NCBI RefSeq assembly: GCF_022647665.1
Contig: NZ_CP071872.1
Location: forward strand, 4,960,001-5,024,000
Direction of reading: 5' to 3'
Source of the DNA: Streptomyces formicae
Lineage (GTDB): Bacteria > Actinomycetota > Actinomycetes > Streptomycetales > Streptomycetaceae
Length of the DNA: 64,000 nt
Shown in pieces: positions 9,127-16,384 of this stretch; position 1 is the stretch's first letter, and each line of letters starts with the position of its first letter. Under the pieces are notes generated by a model that worked only from the letters and a program-made list of their open reading frames with translations, had not been told where the DNA came from and made no database searches. The translations under genes were made by a program, and so were the position numbers.

Positions 9127-9718
9127 ATCCGCTACAGTCAGCCACTTTCCGCTAGTGCAATCACGGTGGTCGATTGGATGATTCTAGAGGAAGCTAGAGG
9201 GCAACCGAGGCCGCTTCCCCTGATCATCTCCCAATCGTCTCCCACTCCCCTGCCGCACTGGGTGGACCAGGGCGGGACTGCCACCTGGAGGGGTGGTGAG
9301 ACTGCCCCACCCTGGCCACCCTGCTTAACGAGTGCCACGGGCGTTCGACGTGGCAACAGCGTGTCGATAGTGGTCAGATTTTGAGCGGCTGAGATAGAGA
9401 CCGCCCGCCCGCCGGGGGTGCTCGGCGAACGGGCGGCCGTTGGTGTCACCGAGTCGGATCGGATCCGTCGGCGAATCCGGGGCGGCTCGGTGACCATTCA
9501 ACCTCTTACATGCATATGCCGGAAGGGCTTGCACTGGACGAGCTCGAACTAGCGTTCCATTATGGCGAGTTGTGAAGTCACCTCACCATCCCCCGCGGAA
9601 TCCGCTGGTGGGAGTGTCTGTACGCCTCCGAAAATCGCATTCCGTTCACACCCCGTGCGCTTTCGCTACCCTGGGTAGACCCGCCCGCCGCGTCCGCCGT
9701 CGGCGGCGGGCGGGGGTC
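9127..9718. other. Non-coding junction between chromosome and prophage
   Basis: No convincing gene is seen in these 592 bases. The stretch holds several inverted repeats: 9401-9436 (CCGCCCG/CGGGCGG arms, a possible uppP terminator) and 9445-9494 (GTCACCGAG/CTCGGTGAC arms). A TTGCAC box near 9528 followed by AT-rich sequence could be a rightward promoter. The left attachment site probably lies here or in the integrase region, but no tRNA gene or direct repeat could be identified. Confidence 0.6.
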
Positions 9719-9719
9719 T
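9677..9719 (-). terminator. GC-rich hairpin terminator
   Basis: A long inverted repeat with arms starting AGACCC and ending GGGTCT directly follows the stop of the leftward gene ending at 9719. It would stop prophage transcription from running into the chromosome. Confidence 0.65.
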
Positions 9720-9931
9720 CAGTGGGCGCGCGCGTCGCGCCAGACCTGCCGCAACTGGGCGGCCTCGACACAGTCGACACCGTCGATCCGGCAGGCCGAG
9801 CAGGCCCCGGTGTGGGCGATGTAGTCACGCCATGCCTGCGCCCGGGCAGTGCCGGCCGAGGTGGCGCGTAACGCACGCGCGAGGGGCCCGGCCTCTTCGC
9901 CTGGGCTGCTGGCGTCTCTACACTCCGCCAT
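9719..9931 (-). CDS. Small Cys-motif protein, unknown function
   Basis: 70 residues from the ATG at 9931. The C-terminal half contains HTGACSACRIDGVDCVEA, a C-x-x-C plus Cys pattern that could bind a metal. Such short cysteine proteins are frequent in actinobacterial prophages and integrative elements, with no assigned role. It is divergent from the small GntR-type regulator at 10071, so the two probably share a control region. Confidence 0.65.
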   Translation of the reverse strand: MAECRDASSPGEEAGPLARALRATSAGTARAQAWRDYIAHTGACSACRIDGVDCVEAAQLRQVWRDARAH

Positions 9932-10005
9932 GGCGACTCCTGCTAGTCGTCCGCGCCCCGGGGCCGTGTCCGCGGCTGCCGGGGTACCTTGCACCCACCC
10001 TACCG

Positions 10006-10026
10006 CTGCATGCTGCTGCATACAGC
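10006..10026. promoter_or_regulatory. Candidate operator between divergent genes
   Basis: Repeated GCTGCAT motifs end in the near-palindrome GCTGCATACAGC (10015-10026). The site lies between the leftward gene starting at 9931 and the rightward GntR-type gene at 10071. It is a plausible binding site for that regulator; seen as sequence only. Confidence 0.35.
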
Positions 10027-10070
10027 TGCCTGCCACTGCAAGGCTCGGTGGGTGTTCATAGGTTCGCAGG

Positions 10071-10331
10071 ATGGGCGAATCGGACACCCCACCTGTTGAC
10101 CATTCGAGTCATGTGTACGTGTACGTGCAGGTGGCTGATCGGATCGCGGCGCAGATCGCGTCCGGGCGGATCCCGGTCGGCGGGATGCTCCCCGGAGAGC
10201 GGGCCCTGATGGAGGAGTACGGCATCGCCCTGCACACCGCGCGGCGGGCTGTCCGGGAGCTACGAGACCGCGGCCTCATCCTCACCGTCCCGGCGAAGGG
10301 CAGCTTCGTCGTCGAGTCGACCGAGAGCTGA
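10071..10331 (+). CDS. GntR-type winged-helix regulator, DNA-binding domain only
   Basis: 86 residues covering just a GntR winged helix: VADRIAAQIASGRIPVGGMLPGERALMEEYGIALHTARRAVRELRDRGLI is the usual helix-turn-helix, and TVPAKGSFV is the wing. There is no ligand-binding domain, as in small phage and integrative-element regulators. It probably represses its own divergent promoter and the gene at 9931. A hairpin terminator follows the stop. Confidence 0.88.
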   Translation: MGESDTPPVDHSSHVYVYVQVADRIAAQIASGRIPVGGMLPGERALMEEYGIALHTARRAVRELRDRGLILTVPAKGSFVVESTES

Positions 10332-10367
10332 CATGCCGAAGCCCCGCACGATGGCGGGGCTTGCATG
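10332..10367. terminator. Bidirectional hairpin terminator
   Basis: AAGCCCCGC and GCGGGGCTT form a 9-bp stem with a 6-base loop, with additional CATGC/GCATG outer pairing. It sits between the convergent ends of the GntR-type gene (10331) and the leftward small gene (10374). Confidence 0.75.
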
Positions 10368-10373
10368 CCGAGA

Positions 10374-10571
10374 TCAGATGCAGCGAAGAATCTGCGCGTA
10401 CTGCGCCCGCGTTGCCCCCTTGGGGATCGCTGGCATCTCAGCGGTCTCAGCGGGGGTGACGGGCCTGCCCATCGCGCTGGCTAGCGCGATGATGGCGGCG
10501 GCCATGGTCATCGGCGCAGCCGGGCTAACCCTCTCCAGGCCAGCAGTCATCTGCCGGAATGCGTGCGTCAT
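10374..10571 (-). CDS. Small hydrophobic protein, unknown
   Basis: 65 residues, alanine- and methionine-rich, with a weakly hydrophobic centre (MTMAAAIIALASAMG). An AAGGAG site five bases before the ATG at 10571 supports translation. It is the last gene of a leftward group of three (starts 11343, 10949 and 10571). Function unknown. Confidence 0.55.
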   Translation of the reverse strand: MTHAFRQMTAGLERVSPAAPMTMAAAIIALASAMGRPVTPAETAEMPAIPKGATRAQYAQILRCI

Positions 10572-10583
10572 CACGTCTCCTTG

Positions 10584-10949
10584 TCAGGCGTAGTAGTACG
10601 GCAGTGCCGAGGAGCAACCAGGTCGCCCGTGGACGCCCTCGTACAGCCGCCCGAAGTCTGCCGTGGGGTAACAGGCCGGGTGGTGGTGGCGGCATTCGGC
10701 GTTGACGCCGAGCGTCACGACCGGTCCTTCGATCGGCTTCCAGCACGTCCAGCAGACGTCCTCGGGCACGTCCCAGGTGCCGAAGGTGGGGTGTATGTAC
10801 TCGAAGGGGATGCCCAGGGTGACAGCTCGGTAGGTCCAGGCGTCAGCGCGAGACGTCCAGGCGTCGGCGTAGGCGACGCGGTCACCGTTCTGGCGGGCCT
10901 GTTCCTGATGGTCGCTGACCCAGCGGTCGACTCGGCTCGGTGAAGGCAT
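10584..10949 (-). CDS. Prophage hypothetical protein with paired Cys motif
   Basis: 121 residues from an ATG at 10949 preceded by GGGAGA. It contains CWTCWKP in the middle and an H-x-H-H-P-A-C-Y segment further on, so a zinc-knuckle-like site is possible. No known family is recognised. It is co-directional with, and 16 bases downstream of, the gene starting at 11343. Confidence 0.65.
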   Translation of the reverse strand: MPSPSRVDRWVSDHQEQARQNGDRVAYADAWTSRADAWTYRAVTLGIPFEYIHPTFGTWDVPEDVCWTCWKPIEGPVVTLGVNAECRHHHPACYPTADFGRLYEGVHGRPGCSSALPYYYA

Positions 10950-10965
10950 GACGGCTCTCCCTTGT

Positions 10966-11343
10966 TCAGGCGGCCTGGGCGTACAGCTCGGCGCGGAGCT
11001 GGCTGAAGAACTGCTCGCCCTCGCCGACGTTGCTGATCTCGGCGTCGACCATGCGGCCGAGGAGGGCGCAGAACTGGTAGGGCGACAGGCTGTTGATGTG
11101 GGCGATGACCTGGCTGTCGGCGCGGTGGCCGGCGATGTGCTTCTGGTAGGAGACCTGGGCGCCGAAGGCCGCGCGGAACAGTTCCTGCCGGGCCTCGCTG
11201 TACCAGCCGTTGTAGTGGGTGGCGTTGCGGATGCTCTCAAGGATCTCGGCGTGGAGGTCGGCGCCCTTGCGGAAGCGGCGGGTGCGGGTGCCGATGCCGT
11301 GGTTGTCCCGCATGCTCTTCGCGAACTGCTGGCCCTTGGTCAT
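10966..11343 (-). CDS. Prophage hypothetical protein
   Basis: 125 residues starting MTKGQQFAK, with AGGGGAG in good position. It is predicted helical and soluble. No family is recognised. It is the first gene of a leftward operon whose promoter (TTGACA, 17-base gap, TTACAT) overlaps an inverted repeat, so it is tightly regulated, probably by the divergently encoded HTH protein at 11432. Confidence 0.7.
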   Translation of the reverse strand: MTKGQQFAKSMRDNHGIGTRTRRFRKGADLHAEILESIRNATHYNGWYSEARQELFRAAFGAQVSYQKHIAGHRADSQVIAHINSLSPYQFCALLGRMVDAEISNVGEGEQFFSQLRAELYAQAA

Positions 11344-11383
11344 TTCCGTCTCCCCTGCTCGCCGCTCTTCCGATACCTCCAAT

Positions 11384-11425
11384 GTAAGGGCACCCCTTAC
11401 GGGATGTCAACCCTCCCCCTACACT
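11384..11425. promoter_or_regulatory. Overlapping divergent promoters with internal operator
   Basis: On the minus strand a TTGACA box, 17-base spacer and TTACAT form a near-consensus promoter for the gene starting at 11343. Its spacer contains the inverted repeat GTAAGGG-N3-CCCTTAC (11384-11400). On the plus strand TACACT at 11420-11425, seven bases before the ATG at 11432, can serve as a -10 box, making that mRNA leaderless or nearly so. Confidence 0.6.
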
Positions 11426-11431
11426 GAATCC

Positions 11432-11728
11432 ATGACGAACCCGCCGAGCCCCTTCGAGAACCTCAAGCACCTCGCCGAGCAGGGCGATCCGACCCAGCGC
11501 GCCAAGGATGTAAGCACTGCCCTCCAGGCCATCCCCGAGCTACAGCACTGGCTGCGCGAGATCCGGCAGGCCGCCGTGCAGGAGCTGCGCGATGAGGGAA
11601 TGAGCCACGCTCAGGTAGCCGCCGAGCTGGGAATCAGCCGGGCGCGTGCGCAACAGATCGCCGAAGGGCGCACCAGTGGCAAGCGGGCAGCAGTAGAGGA
11701 CCGGCCGGCTGTCAGCGACGCCGACTAG
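11432..11728 (+). CDS. Helix-turn-helix protein (sigma region 4-like)
   Basis: 98 residues. The C-terminal part reads RQAAVQELRDEGMSHAQVAAELGISRARAQQIAEG, a clear helix-turn-helix of the sigma-70 region 4/Sin recombinase type. The N-terminal half is helical. It lacks a Shine-Dalgarno site but has a -10-like TACACT just upstream, suggesting leaderless translation. It is the natural candidate to bind the inverted repeat between itself and the gene starting at 11343. Confidence 0.8.
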   Translation: MTNPPSPFENLKHLAEQGDPTQRAKDVSTALQAIPELQHWLREIRQAAVQELRDEGMSHAQVAAELGISRARAQQIAEGRTSGKRAAVEDRPAVSDAD

Positions 11729-11737
11729 CCTTACGCC

Positions 11738-11914
11738 ATGGCTGGTTCAGGGGTGGGGCGGTCTGCGGACCAGATCAACGAGGAGATCCGGCGCCTGTGG
11801 GCGACCGGGGTGCTGGCGGTGGAGGATCGCGGCCGGTACCACGCACTGCTGGTGGAGTGGGCTGCGGCCAAAGAGACGGAGCGCCGGCAGGCCGGGCAGC
11901 AGCTCGCCGCCTGA
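11738..11914 (+). CDS. Small prophage protein, 58 aa
   Basis: 58 residues starting MAGSGVGRSADQINEEIRRL, rich in charged helices, ten bases after the HTH gene and co-directional with it. It is followed directly by a perfect hairpin, which supports it as the last gene of a two-gene unit. Function unknown. Confidence 0.6.
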   Translation: MAGSGVGRSADQINEEIRRLWATGVLAVEDRGRYHALLVEWAAAKETERRQAGQQLAA

Positions 11915-11930
11915 GCCCATGAATGCGAAA

Positions 11931-11950
11931 TGCCCCCGGAGACGGGGGCA
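11931..11950 (+). terminator. Hairpin terminator
   Basis: TGCCCCCG and CGGGGGCA form a perfect 8-bp stem with a GAGA loop, 16 bases after the stop of the 58-residue gene, followed by a weakly T-rich stretch. Bases 11951-12089 hold nothing recognisable. Confidence 0.75.
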
Positions 11951-12089
11951 CTTCTGTACTGCGTCCGGCTGACGGCTCACCTCCGCTCACGCGGAGAAGC
12001 CCTAACGCCCGCTTGCGCAGGCGGGGCGGCCAGCCACAGACACCATGCCACACGCCGCCCGCAGCCGGGTCCGAAACGGGGCGCGGCGC

Positions 12090-12359
12090 TCAACCCATGT
12101 CGACGTGATCCCAGAGCCTGACTGGCTTGTCGCCGGTCGCCGGCGCCCACCTCGACGCCGGATCCGGCTTGGCCTTGGCCCGAGCCCTGATCTCCCTCTT
12201 CGAGAGAGCGAGGGCCGCAAAGACCTGCTCGTCGCTCATGCGGGAGATTCGGCGGGTCATGGCGGCCTCATCCCACCGCTTCCTGAGGCAGCGCAGCCTG
12301 CGGTACTTCCTGAGGAGCATCTCGCGGGCGACAGAGGCACCATCCTGGGGCGGCGTCAT
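12090..12359 (-). CDS. Prophage hypothetical protein
   Basis: 89 residues, highly basic and helical, starting MTPPQDGASVAREMLLRKY with GGAGG upstream. Its ATG overlaps the stop of the preceding gene in an ATGA junction, so the two are translationally coupled. No family recognised. Confidence 0.65.
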   Translation of the reverse strand: MTPPQDGASVAREMLLRKYRRLRCLRKRWDEAAMTRRISRMSDEQVFAALALSKREIRARAKAKPDPASRWAPATGDKPVRLWDHVDMG

Positions 12360-12571
12360 GCGGCCGGCCTCCGCGCCAGTGCAGCGAAGCTCTGGCCGAC
12401 TTCCCGCATCCGCGCTTGAAACGCGGGCAGCCGATCGGCGACGGCCTGCGAGTCGATACCGAGGGCGACTCGCTGGGGAACGTGCCGGTAGCGGGAGCGC
12501 AGCTCCCCCTCCTGGAGCCTGCGCAACTGTCGCAGGGCGCGGTCACGGTTCGGGTAAGGCTGATGCGACAT
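12356..12571 (-). CDS. Prophage hypothetical protein
   Basis: 71 residues starting MSHQPYPNRDRAL, basic and helical, preceded by GAGGGG. It is coupled to the next gene by a 4-base overlap. Function unknown; a small DNA-binding role is possible from its charge only. Confidence 0.65.
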   Translation of the reverse strand: MSHQPYPNRDRALRQLRRLQEGELRSRYRHVPQRVALGIDSQAVADRLPAFQARMREVGQSFAALARRPAA

Positions 12572-12585
12572 CGAAGCATCCCCTC

Positions 12586-12843
12586 TTACGCAGCCTGTCG
12601 CGGCGCGAAGTCCAGGACCGCGTGCCACATGTCGTTCGGGTCCATCACCGGCTCGTACTCGGCAATCCGGTACCGCGTCTCACGGCCCCGGTTGTCCAGG
12701 AGCATGTAGTCGCCCACGCTCATGCGCGGGCCCCAGCCTGAGACATGTACGCGGCGGCCGGAGTCTACGACCTTGGTGATCGCGAAGTCGTGGCCCCAAC
12801 ATCGCTGCCCGGGACCGAAATCATGCGTTCTCGGCTCGCTCAC
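12586..12843 (-). CDS. Prophage hypothetical protein, beta-rich
   Basis: 85 residues from a GTG at 12843 with GGAGGC upstream. The sequence alternates short beta-prone stretches (RRVHVSGWGPRMSVGDYMLLDNRGRETRYRIAEYEPV), suggesting a small barrel fold. It is first in a leftward trio ending at 12090 and lies back to back with the integrase operon. Confidence 0.65.
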   Translation of the reverse strand: MSEPRTHDFGPGQRCWGHDFAITKVVDSGRRVHVSGWGPRMSVGDYMLLDNRGRETRYRIAEYEPVMDPNDMWHAVLDFAPRQAA

Positions 12844-12923
12844 GGATGCCTCCTCTGGATGGCTTCAGTGTGACAGGGCGGACTGACTCGCATGCGGCTC
12901 GTATGAGACCTGCATGAACGGGG

Positions 12924-12948
12924 AGCGCATAACGTTCCCTTATGCGCT
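12924..12948. promoter_or_regulatory. Perfect 9-bp inverted repeat, 7-base spacer
   Basis: AGCGCATAA and TTATGCGCT flank the seven bases CGTTCCC, 21 bases before the start of the gene coupled to the integrase. It is either an operator for the integrase operon or, since two 9-bp arms around a 7-base overlap is the shape of a tyrosine-recombinase core site, part of the attachment region. Confidence 0.55.
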
Positions 12949-12969
12949 AGCAGTTGATACCCTTTCAGC

Positions 12970-13869
12970 ATGTCCCGCATCTACTTCCACAGCCCCAGTC
13001 GCACTGCCGAGCTCCGAGGATCCGAGCGTGCATGGATGGGCGGCCTTGTCACCGACATGGCCCTCGGTCTCCTCGACCTCCAGAACCTGTCACGCATCGA
13101 CCGACTGCGCTCACTGATCCACCCCGGCCACTACATGGCCAAGCGCGACACTGCCAGCCTTGGATGGGTCAACGACTGGGCCGCCTCCTACTCCACAGCG
13201 TTCTCTGTCGGCTGGAGCGAGTCCACGCCGCTGATCCAGTACGAAGGCGAGCCCGTCGAGTCATTCACCCTCGCACTCAATACGGCTCTCACGCTCGGCA
13301 ACGACGCGGTGAAGCTCGCCGCCCGCCTCCACGGATCGTGCGAGATCCACGCCTGGGTCGACGGCCCGAACCGGGCATGGCTCGCCGACATCATGCAGGC
13401 CGGGGTCGACGCGGGCATCTACCGGCGTGGTTTCTCCCGGCAGGTCGGCGACGACAACGGCGAGACAGTGTGGTCGGACCAGGGCTGGGACGATGTCATC
13501 GCTCTCCTTCGTGAGCGCGACGACGAACCGGTCGTCACCTCGTACTCCGTATGCGACGGGTTCCCTGACTCCAGCGTCGGCGACTGGATGCCGCCGTGGC
13601 CCGAGGGCACCCCAAGGGACTGGCGCGAGCTGACCGAAGAGCAGCAGGCCGCACGCTCCGAGCGTTCCGATGAGTGGTACGACCTCGACGACGCCGAGCA
13701 GTGGCGGATCTCCATGGCTGGGCTGCGTGCCAGCGAGGAAGGGCTGGAGATGAAGCCCGACAACTGGGACCGCTTTCGCTTCGGCCACCGGCTGTCCGTG
13801 CTGGACCTGTTCGCGGCCGACTCGGAGGAGCGACTGCGGACCGCCCTCGGGTTGGAATCCGTCGCGTGA
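12970..13869 (+). CDS. Unknown protein coupled to the integrase
   Basis: 299 residues, acidic and tryptophan-rich, without signal peptide or membrane segment. It has no motif I can assign; notable stretches are WVNDWAASYSTAFSVGW and HAWVDGPNRAWLADIM. Its stop overlaps the integrase GTG in a GTGA junction, so it is translated with the integrase and could be an accessory or regulatory partner. That link is inferred only from gene order. Confidence 0.75.
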   Translation: MSRIYFHSPSRTAELRGSERAWMGGLVTDMALGLLDLQNLSRIDRLRSLIHPGHYMAKRDTASLGWVNDWAASYSTAFSVGWSESTPLIQYEGEPVESFTLALNTALTLGNDAVKLAARLHGSCEIHAWVDGPNRAWLADIMQAGVDAGIYRRGFSRQVGDDNGETVWSDQGWDDVIALLRERDDEPVVTSYSVCDGFPDSSVGDWMPPWPEGTPRDWRELTEEQQAARSERSDEWYDLDDAEQWRISMAGLRASEEGLEMKPDNWDRFRFGHRLSVLDLFAADSEERLRTALGLESVA

Positions 13870-14954
13870 CTGAGACTCTGCCGACCGCAGGAGTTGGCCA
13901 GTCGATCGCACTGCCCGGCTCGGACCTGTTCGAGGAAGTCCGCCGCAAGCTCATCGACGACCTCGGTCTCGTCCAGATCGACCGCCAAGGGCAGGAACGC
14001 ATCTACCGGCCCCGCGCCGAACTTCTTGCCGAGGCGGTCACGTCCGAGACGTTCGTGTGGGTCATGGACTGGCTCACCTCCACACGGCGCGGAAGCCTCC
14101 AGACGAAGCGGGCCTACGTCGACGACATCCGCCGCATCTGGGCCCCCTATGCGCAAGAGCTCGGACACGAACGGTTCGCCCTCGGCATCTTCACCGCAGA
14201 CCACATCCGAGCCTGGCGGCTCCGCATGGAGGGCCGAGGCGCGCCACCATCGACAATCGCGCGATACCTGAACGCGCTGTCGTCCCTCCACGCCTACGTG
14301 GCCGAGAAGATCGACCTGCCGAAGAACCCCGTCACCCAGGACGACCGGCCCAAGGTCGACAAGGGCAACACGTCCAGCAGCACGCCCGTGCTTGAAGTCG
14401 AAGAGGTCCAGGCCGTCGCCTCACAGGCCGACAGCGAGCTCGACTTGCTCGTCGTCTCCCTGCTGTACGCGCTCGCCGGCCGCATCTCAGAGATGTGCAT
14501 CGCCGACGTGACGGACAGGATCGAGCGCGGACGCCGCTCCTATCTGGACGTGACCCGCAAGGAGCACAAGGAGCGGATCCTCCCCCTGCCGCTGTCCGTC
14601 GCCGAGATGCTCGACGCGCACACTGCTGGCCGCACCGAGGGCCCGCTGTTGCTCGACTCCAAAAGCGACCGGCTCGACCGGCACGACGTCGCCCGCATGC
14701 TGGCCCGCATGGGTAAGCGGGCCGGAGTCCTCCCCGGGAGGAAGCTGACTCCACATGTCATGAGGGCCAGCCGCATCACGCACATGCTCGACGCCGGAGT
14801 CCCCCTTGCTGAAGTCCAAGCATTCGCCGACCACGACAACCCGGCCACCACGGTCGGCTACTGGAACCGGCGGAACAAGGGGCAGAGGAACGCCGCTCAT
14901 GTGGATGCGGCGGAGGCTGTGTTCGCTGACGTCGTCCCGCGATTCCGCCGCTGA
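13866..14954 (+). CDS. Tyrosine integrase (site-specific recombinase)
   Basis: 362 residues with an N-terminal SAM-like core-binding domain (about 55-165) and a C-terminal catalytic domain. All catalytic residues are visible: Arg206 (YALAGRISEM), Lys232 or Lys235 (VTRKEHKERILPL), His297 and Arg300 (LTPHVMR), His323 (FADHDNPATT) and the nucleophile Tyr332 (VGYWN). It integrates and, with an excisionase, excises the prophage. Candidate excisionase-type HTH proteins are at 40470 and 48008. The GTG start overlaps the preceding stop. Confidence 0.93.
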   Translation: MTETLPTAGVGQSIALPGSDLFEEVRRKLIDDLGLVQIDRQGQERIYRPRAELLAEAVTSETFVWVMDWLTSTRRGSLQTKRAYVDDIRRIWAPYAQELGHERFALGIFTADHIRAWRLRMEGRGAPPSTIARYLNALSSLHAYVAEKIDLPKNPVTQDDRPKVDKGNTSSSTPVLEVEEVQAVASQADSELDLLVVSLLYALAGRISEMCIADVTDRIERGRRSYLDVTRKEHKERILPLPLSVAEMLDAHTAGRTEGPLLLDSKSDRLDRHDVARMLARMGKRAGVLPGRKLTPHVMRASRITHMLDAGVPLAEVQAFADHDNPATTVGYWNRRNKGQRNAAHVDAAEAVFADVVPRFRR

Positions 14955-15003
14955 CCTGCACGTATGGGATAACTGGCATTATCAACCATCGGGTTGCGAT
15001 GCG

Positions 15004-15141
15004 TCAGGCCCTTCGGCGGATGGCGTCGAGGTGCTTCTCGGCTGCTTTTTCCATGGCGGCCAGGACGGCGAGCGTCGCAGCGTCGTAGACGGTGGGGGTG
15101 GCGTCCGGCTGGCGGGGGACGATGGCAGTCGTGTCATCCAT
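15004..15141 (-). CDS. Small prophage protein, 45 aa
   Basis: 45 residues (MDDTTAIVPRQPDATPTVYD, then an alanine-rich helix). Its start overlaps the end of the preceding gene by eight bases, which suggests coupling. It is convergent with the integrase. Function unknown. Confidence 0.5.
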   Translation of the reverse strand: MDDTTAIVPRQPDATPTVYDAATLAVLAAMEKAAEKHLDAIRRRA

Positions 15142-15592
15142 GGCTGCCCGCGCTCCCTGCTTCGGCAAAATCGCGGCCGAGACCAACGAACCGGTAGACG
15201 ACTTCGGTCCCCTCACTGGCCTCCTGATCGATCTCGTACCAGGACCGAGTGCCGTTGCGGAGCATCGTGCCGTAAGGGTCGGGGAAGTCGGACGGCGCGG
15301 CGTGAACGAGGTGATCGACGCGACCGTCCATGTTGCCACCCACCCAGCGCCGATGCCCCTTGTGTTTGGCGCAGTCCATGACGGGCGGTCGTCCGCCGGA
15401 CACGTGACAGCCGCAGGAGCACGTCAGATTGGGCCCGTCAGCGTGGTCGCAACTGCTGTACATGCAGACAGGGAGCGGGCGCTCGCAGGTAATCGGCTCG
15501 GCGGCGTACTGCGGCAGTTCATCGTGGAGCCAGCCGACGCCCTCCATCCACTGAAGGACTCGGCGGCAGTTGCGGCAGGCGAAGGGCTTCAC
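15134..15592 (-). CDS. Cysteine-rich prophage protein (zinc-binding likely)
   Basis: 152 residues from a GTG with GAGGAG upstream. The N-terminal 85 residues hold C-x-x-C (FACRNC), then CERPLPVCMYSSCDHADGPN and TCSCGCH, a spacing typical of small zinc-ribbon or treble-clef proteins. The C-terminal part is aromatic and charged. It is coupled by GTGA to the gene at 15589. Function unknown. Confidence 0.7.
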   Translation of the reverse strand: MKPFACRNCRRVLQWMEGVGWLHDELPQYAAEPITCERPLPVCMYSSCDHADGPNLTCSCGCHVSGGRPPVMDCAKHKGHRRWVGGNMDGRVDHLVHAAPSDFPDPYGTMLRNGTRSWYEIDQEASEGTEVVYRFVGLGRDFAEAGSAGSHG

Positions 15593-15834
15593 TGGTGCGG
15601 CTCCTCAAGCCCGTAGGGATTCGTCACAGCGGGGGCCAGCTTGGCGCGAATCCGGGCGAGCGCGGCACGCACCTCTGCCGCGCTCTCGTCGTCACGGCCT
15701 TGCCATTCGGCCTCAAGGGCGACGCACTCCCAGTGGACGTCCTTCAGGGTACGGAGGGCCAGCAGGGCGGCACCTGCGCTGGCTTGCGCTGCTGCCTGCT
15801 TGAGGCGCTGGTAGGCGGGTGATTCGTCGGGCAT
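15589..15834 (-). CDS. Prophage hypothetical protein, helical
   Basis: 81 residues, alanine-rich and helical (YQRLKQAAAQASAGAALLAL), preceded by AAGGAG. It is first in a leftward three-gene unit (15834 to 15004). No family recognised. Confidence 0.65.
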   Translation of the reverse strand: MPDESPAYQRLKQAAAQASAGAALLALRTLKDVHWECVALEAEWQGRDDESAAEVRAALARIRAKLAPAVTNPYGLEEPHQ

Positions 15835-15900
15835 CGGCGGTCTCCTTGTCGGGGTCTCATCATGTACGGACGACGTAACTCACGGGTTCTGCTGCGTGAC

Positions 15901-15926
15901 GAAGCCCCGCACGGCGGCGGGGCTTC
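15901..15926 (-). terminator. Perfect hairpin terminator
   Basis: GAAGCCCCGC and GCGGGGCTTC form a perfect 10-bp stem with a 6-base loop, 15 bases past the stop of the leftward gene ending at 15941. Confidence 0.75.
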
Positions 15927-15940
15927 AACTTTTGGCTGGT

Positions 15941-16261
15941 CTAGAAGTAGGGGTCGCGGCGGGGGCACTTGGCGTGGTGCTCGTCTGTGACCCACTTGGT
16001 CGACGTGACGGGCGCGCCGCAGTCGTCACACTCGTCGGGGAAGATGCAGATCGTGTCGAGGAACTCGGGGTCGGCGATCCGCACGATCCGGTGGCGGAGC
16101 CCGTCGCGGTCCCTCATGTACCACTCGTCGATGGCGGCATCGTTGGCCCGCTCCCGGTCGATCATGTCCTCGGTGTCCTCGACACTGTCGACGCCCCAGA
16201 GCGTGCCGTGGTTGTCGAAGTTGACGACGAGGGTCCAATCGATGTCAGCGATGGTCTTCAC
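15941..16261 (-). CDS. Prophage protein with C-terminal zinc-ribbon motif
   Basis: 106 residues from a GTG at 16261. The first 80 residues are mixed alpha/beta and acidic (VKTIADIDWTLVVNFDNHGT). The end carries C-D-D-C-G-A-P and a later H-x-K-C-P pair, a possible zinc ribbon. It stands alone on the minus strand opposite the ribbon-helix-helix gene at 16385, with a matched operator pair between them. Confidence 0.65.
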   Translation of the reverse strand: MKTIADIDWTLVVNFDNHGTLWGVDSVEDTEDMIDRERANDAAIDEWYMRDRDGLRHRIVRIADPEFLDTICIFPDECDDCGAPVTSTKWVTDEHHAKCPRRDPYF

Positions 16262-16285
16262 AGCACTCTCCCCTGCTTGGCGCTG

Positions 16286-16304
16286 ATTTCTGTAATACAA
16301 GAAT
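16286..16304. promoter_or_regulatory. Operator copy 1 (leftward side)
   Basis: ATTTCTGTAATACAAGAAT is nearly palindromic (ATT-N2-TGTA-N-TACA-N2-AAT). It lies 25 bases upstream of the gene starting at 16261 and matches the second copy at 16352 in 15 of 19 positions. Confidence 0.6.
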
Positions 16305-16351
16305 GCACCCACGCCCCCCTCTTGTCAACGCGTCGCGGCAGATGGATGCTA

Positions 16352-16370
16352 ATTTCTGTATGACAGCAAT
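16352..16370. promoter_or_regulatory. Operator copy 2 (rightward side)
   Basis: ATTTCTGTATGACAGCAAT, 14 bases upstream of the ribbon-helix-helix gene at 16385. With copy 1 it brackets the divergent promoter region, so one regulator probably controls both genes. Confidence 0.6.
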
Positions 16371-16384
16371 CGCATGGAGGGGTT

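Noticed and set aside
9138..9497. A 119-codon leftward reading frame after uppP
   Set aside because: Its composition looks random, it has no ribosome-binding site and the region is full of inverted repeats, so it was treated as non-coding.
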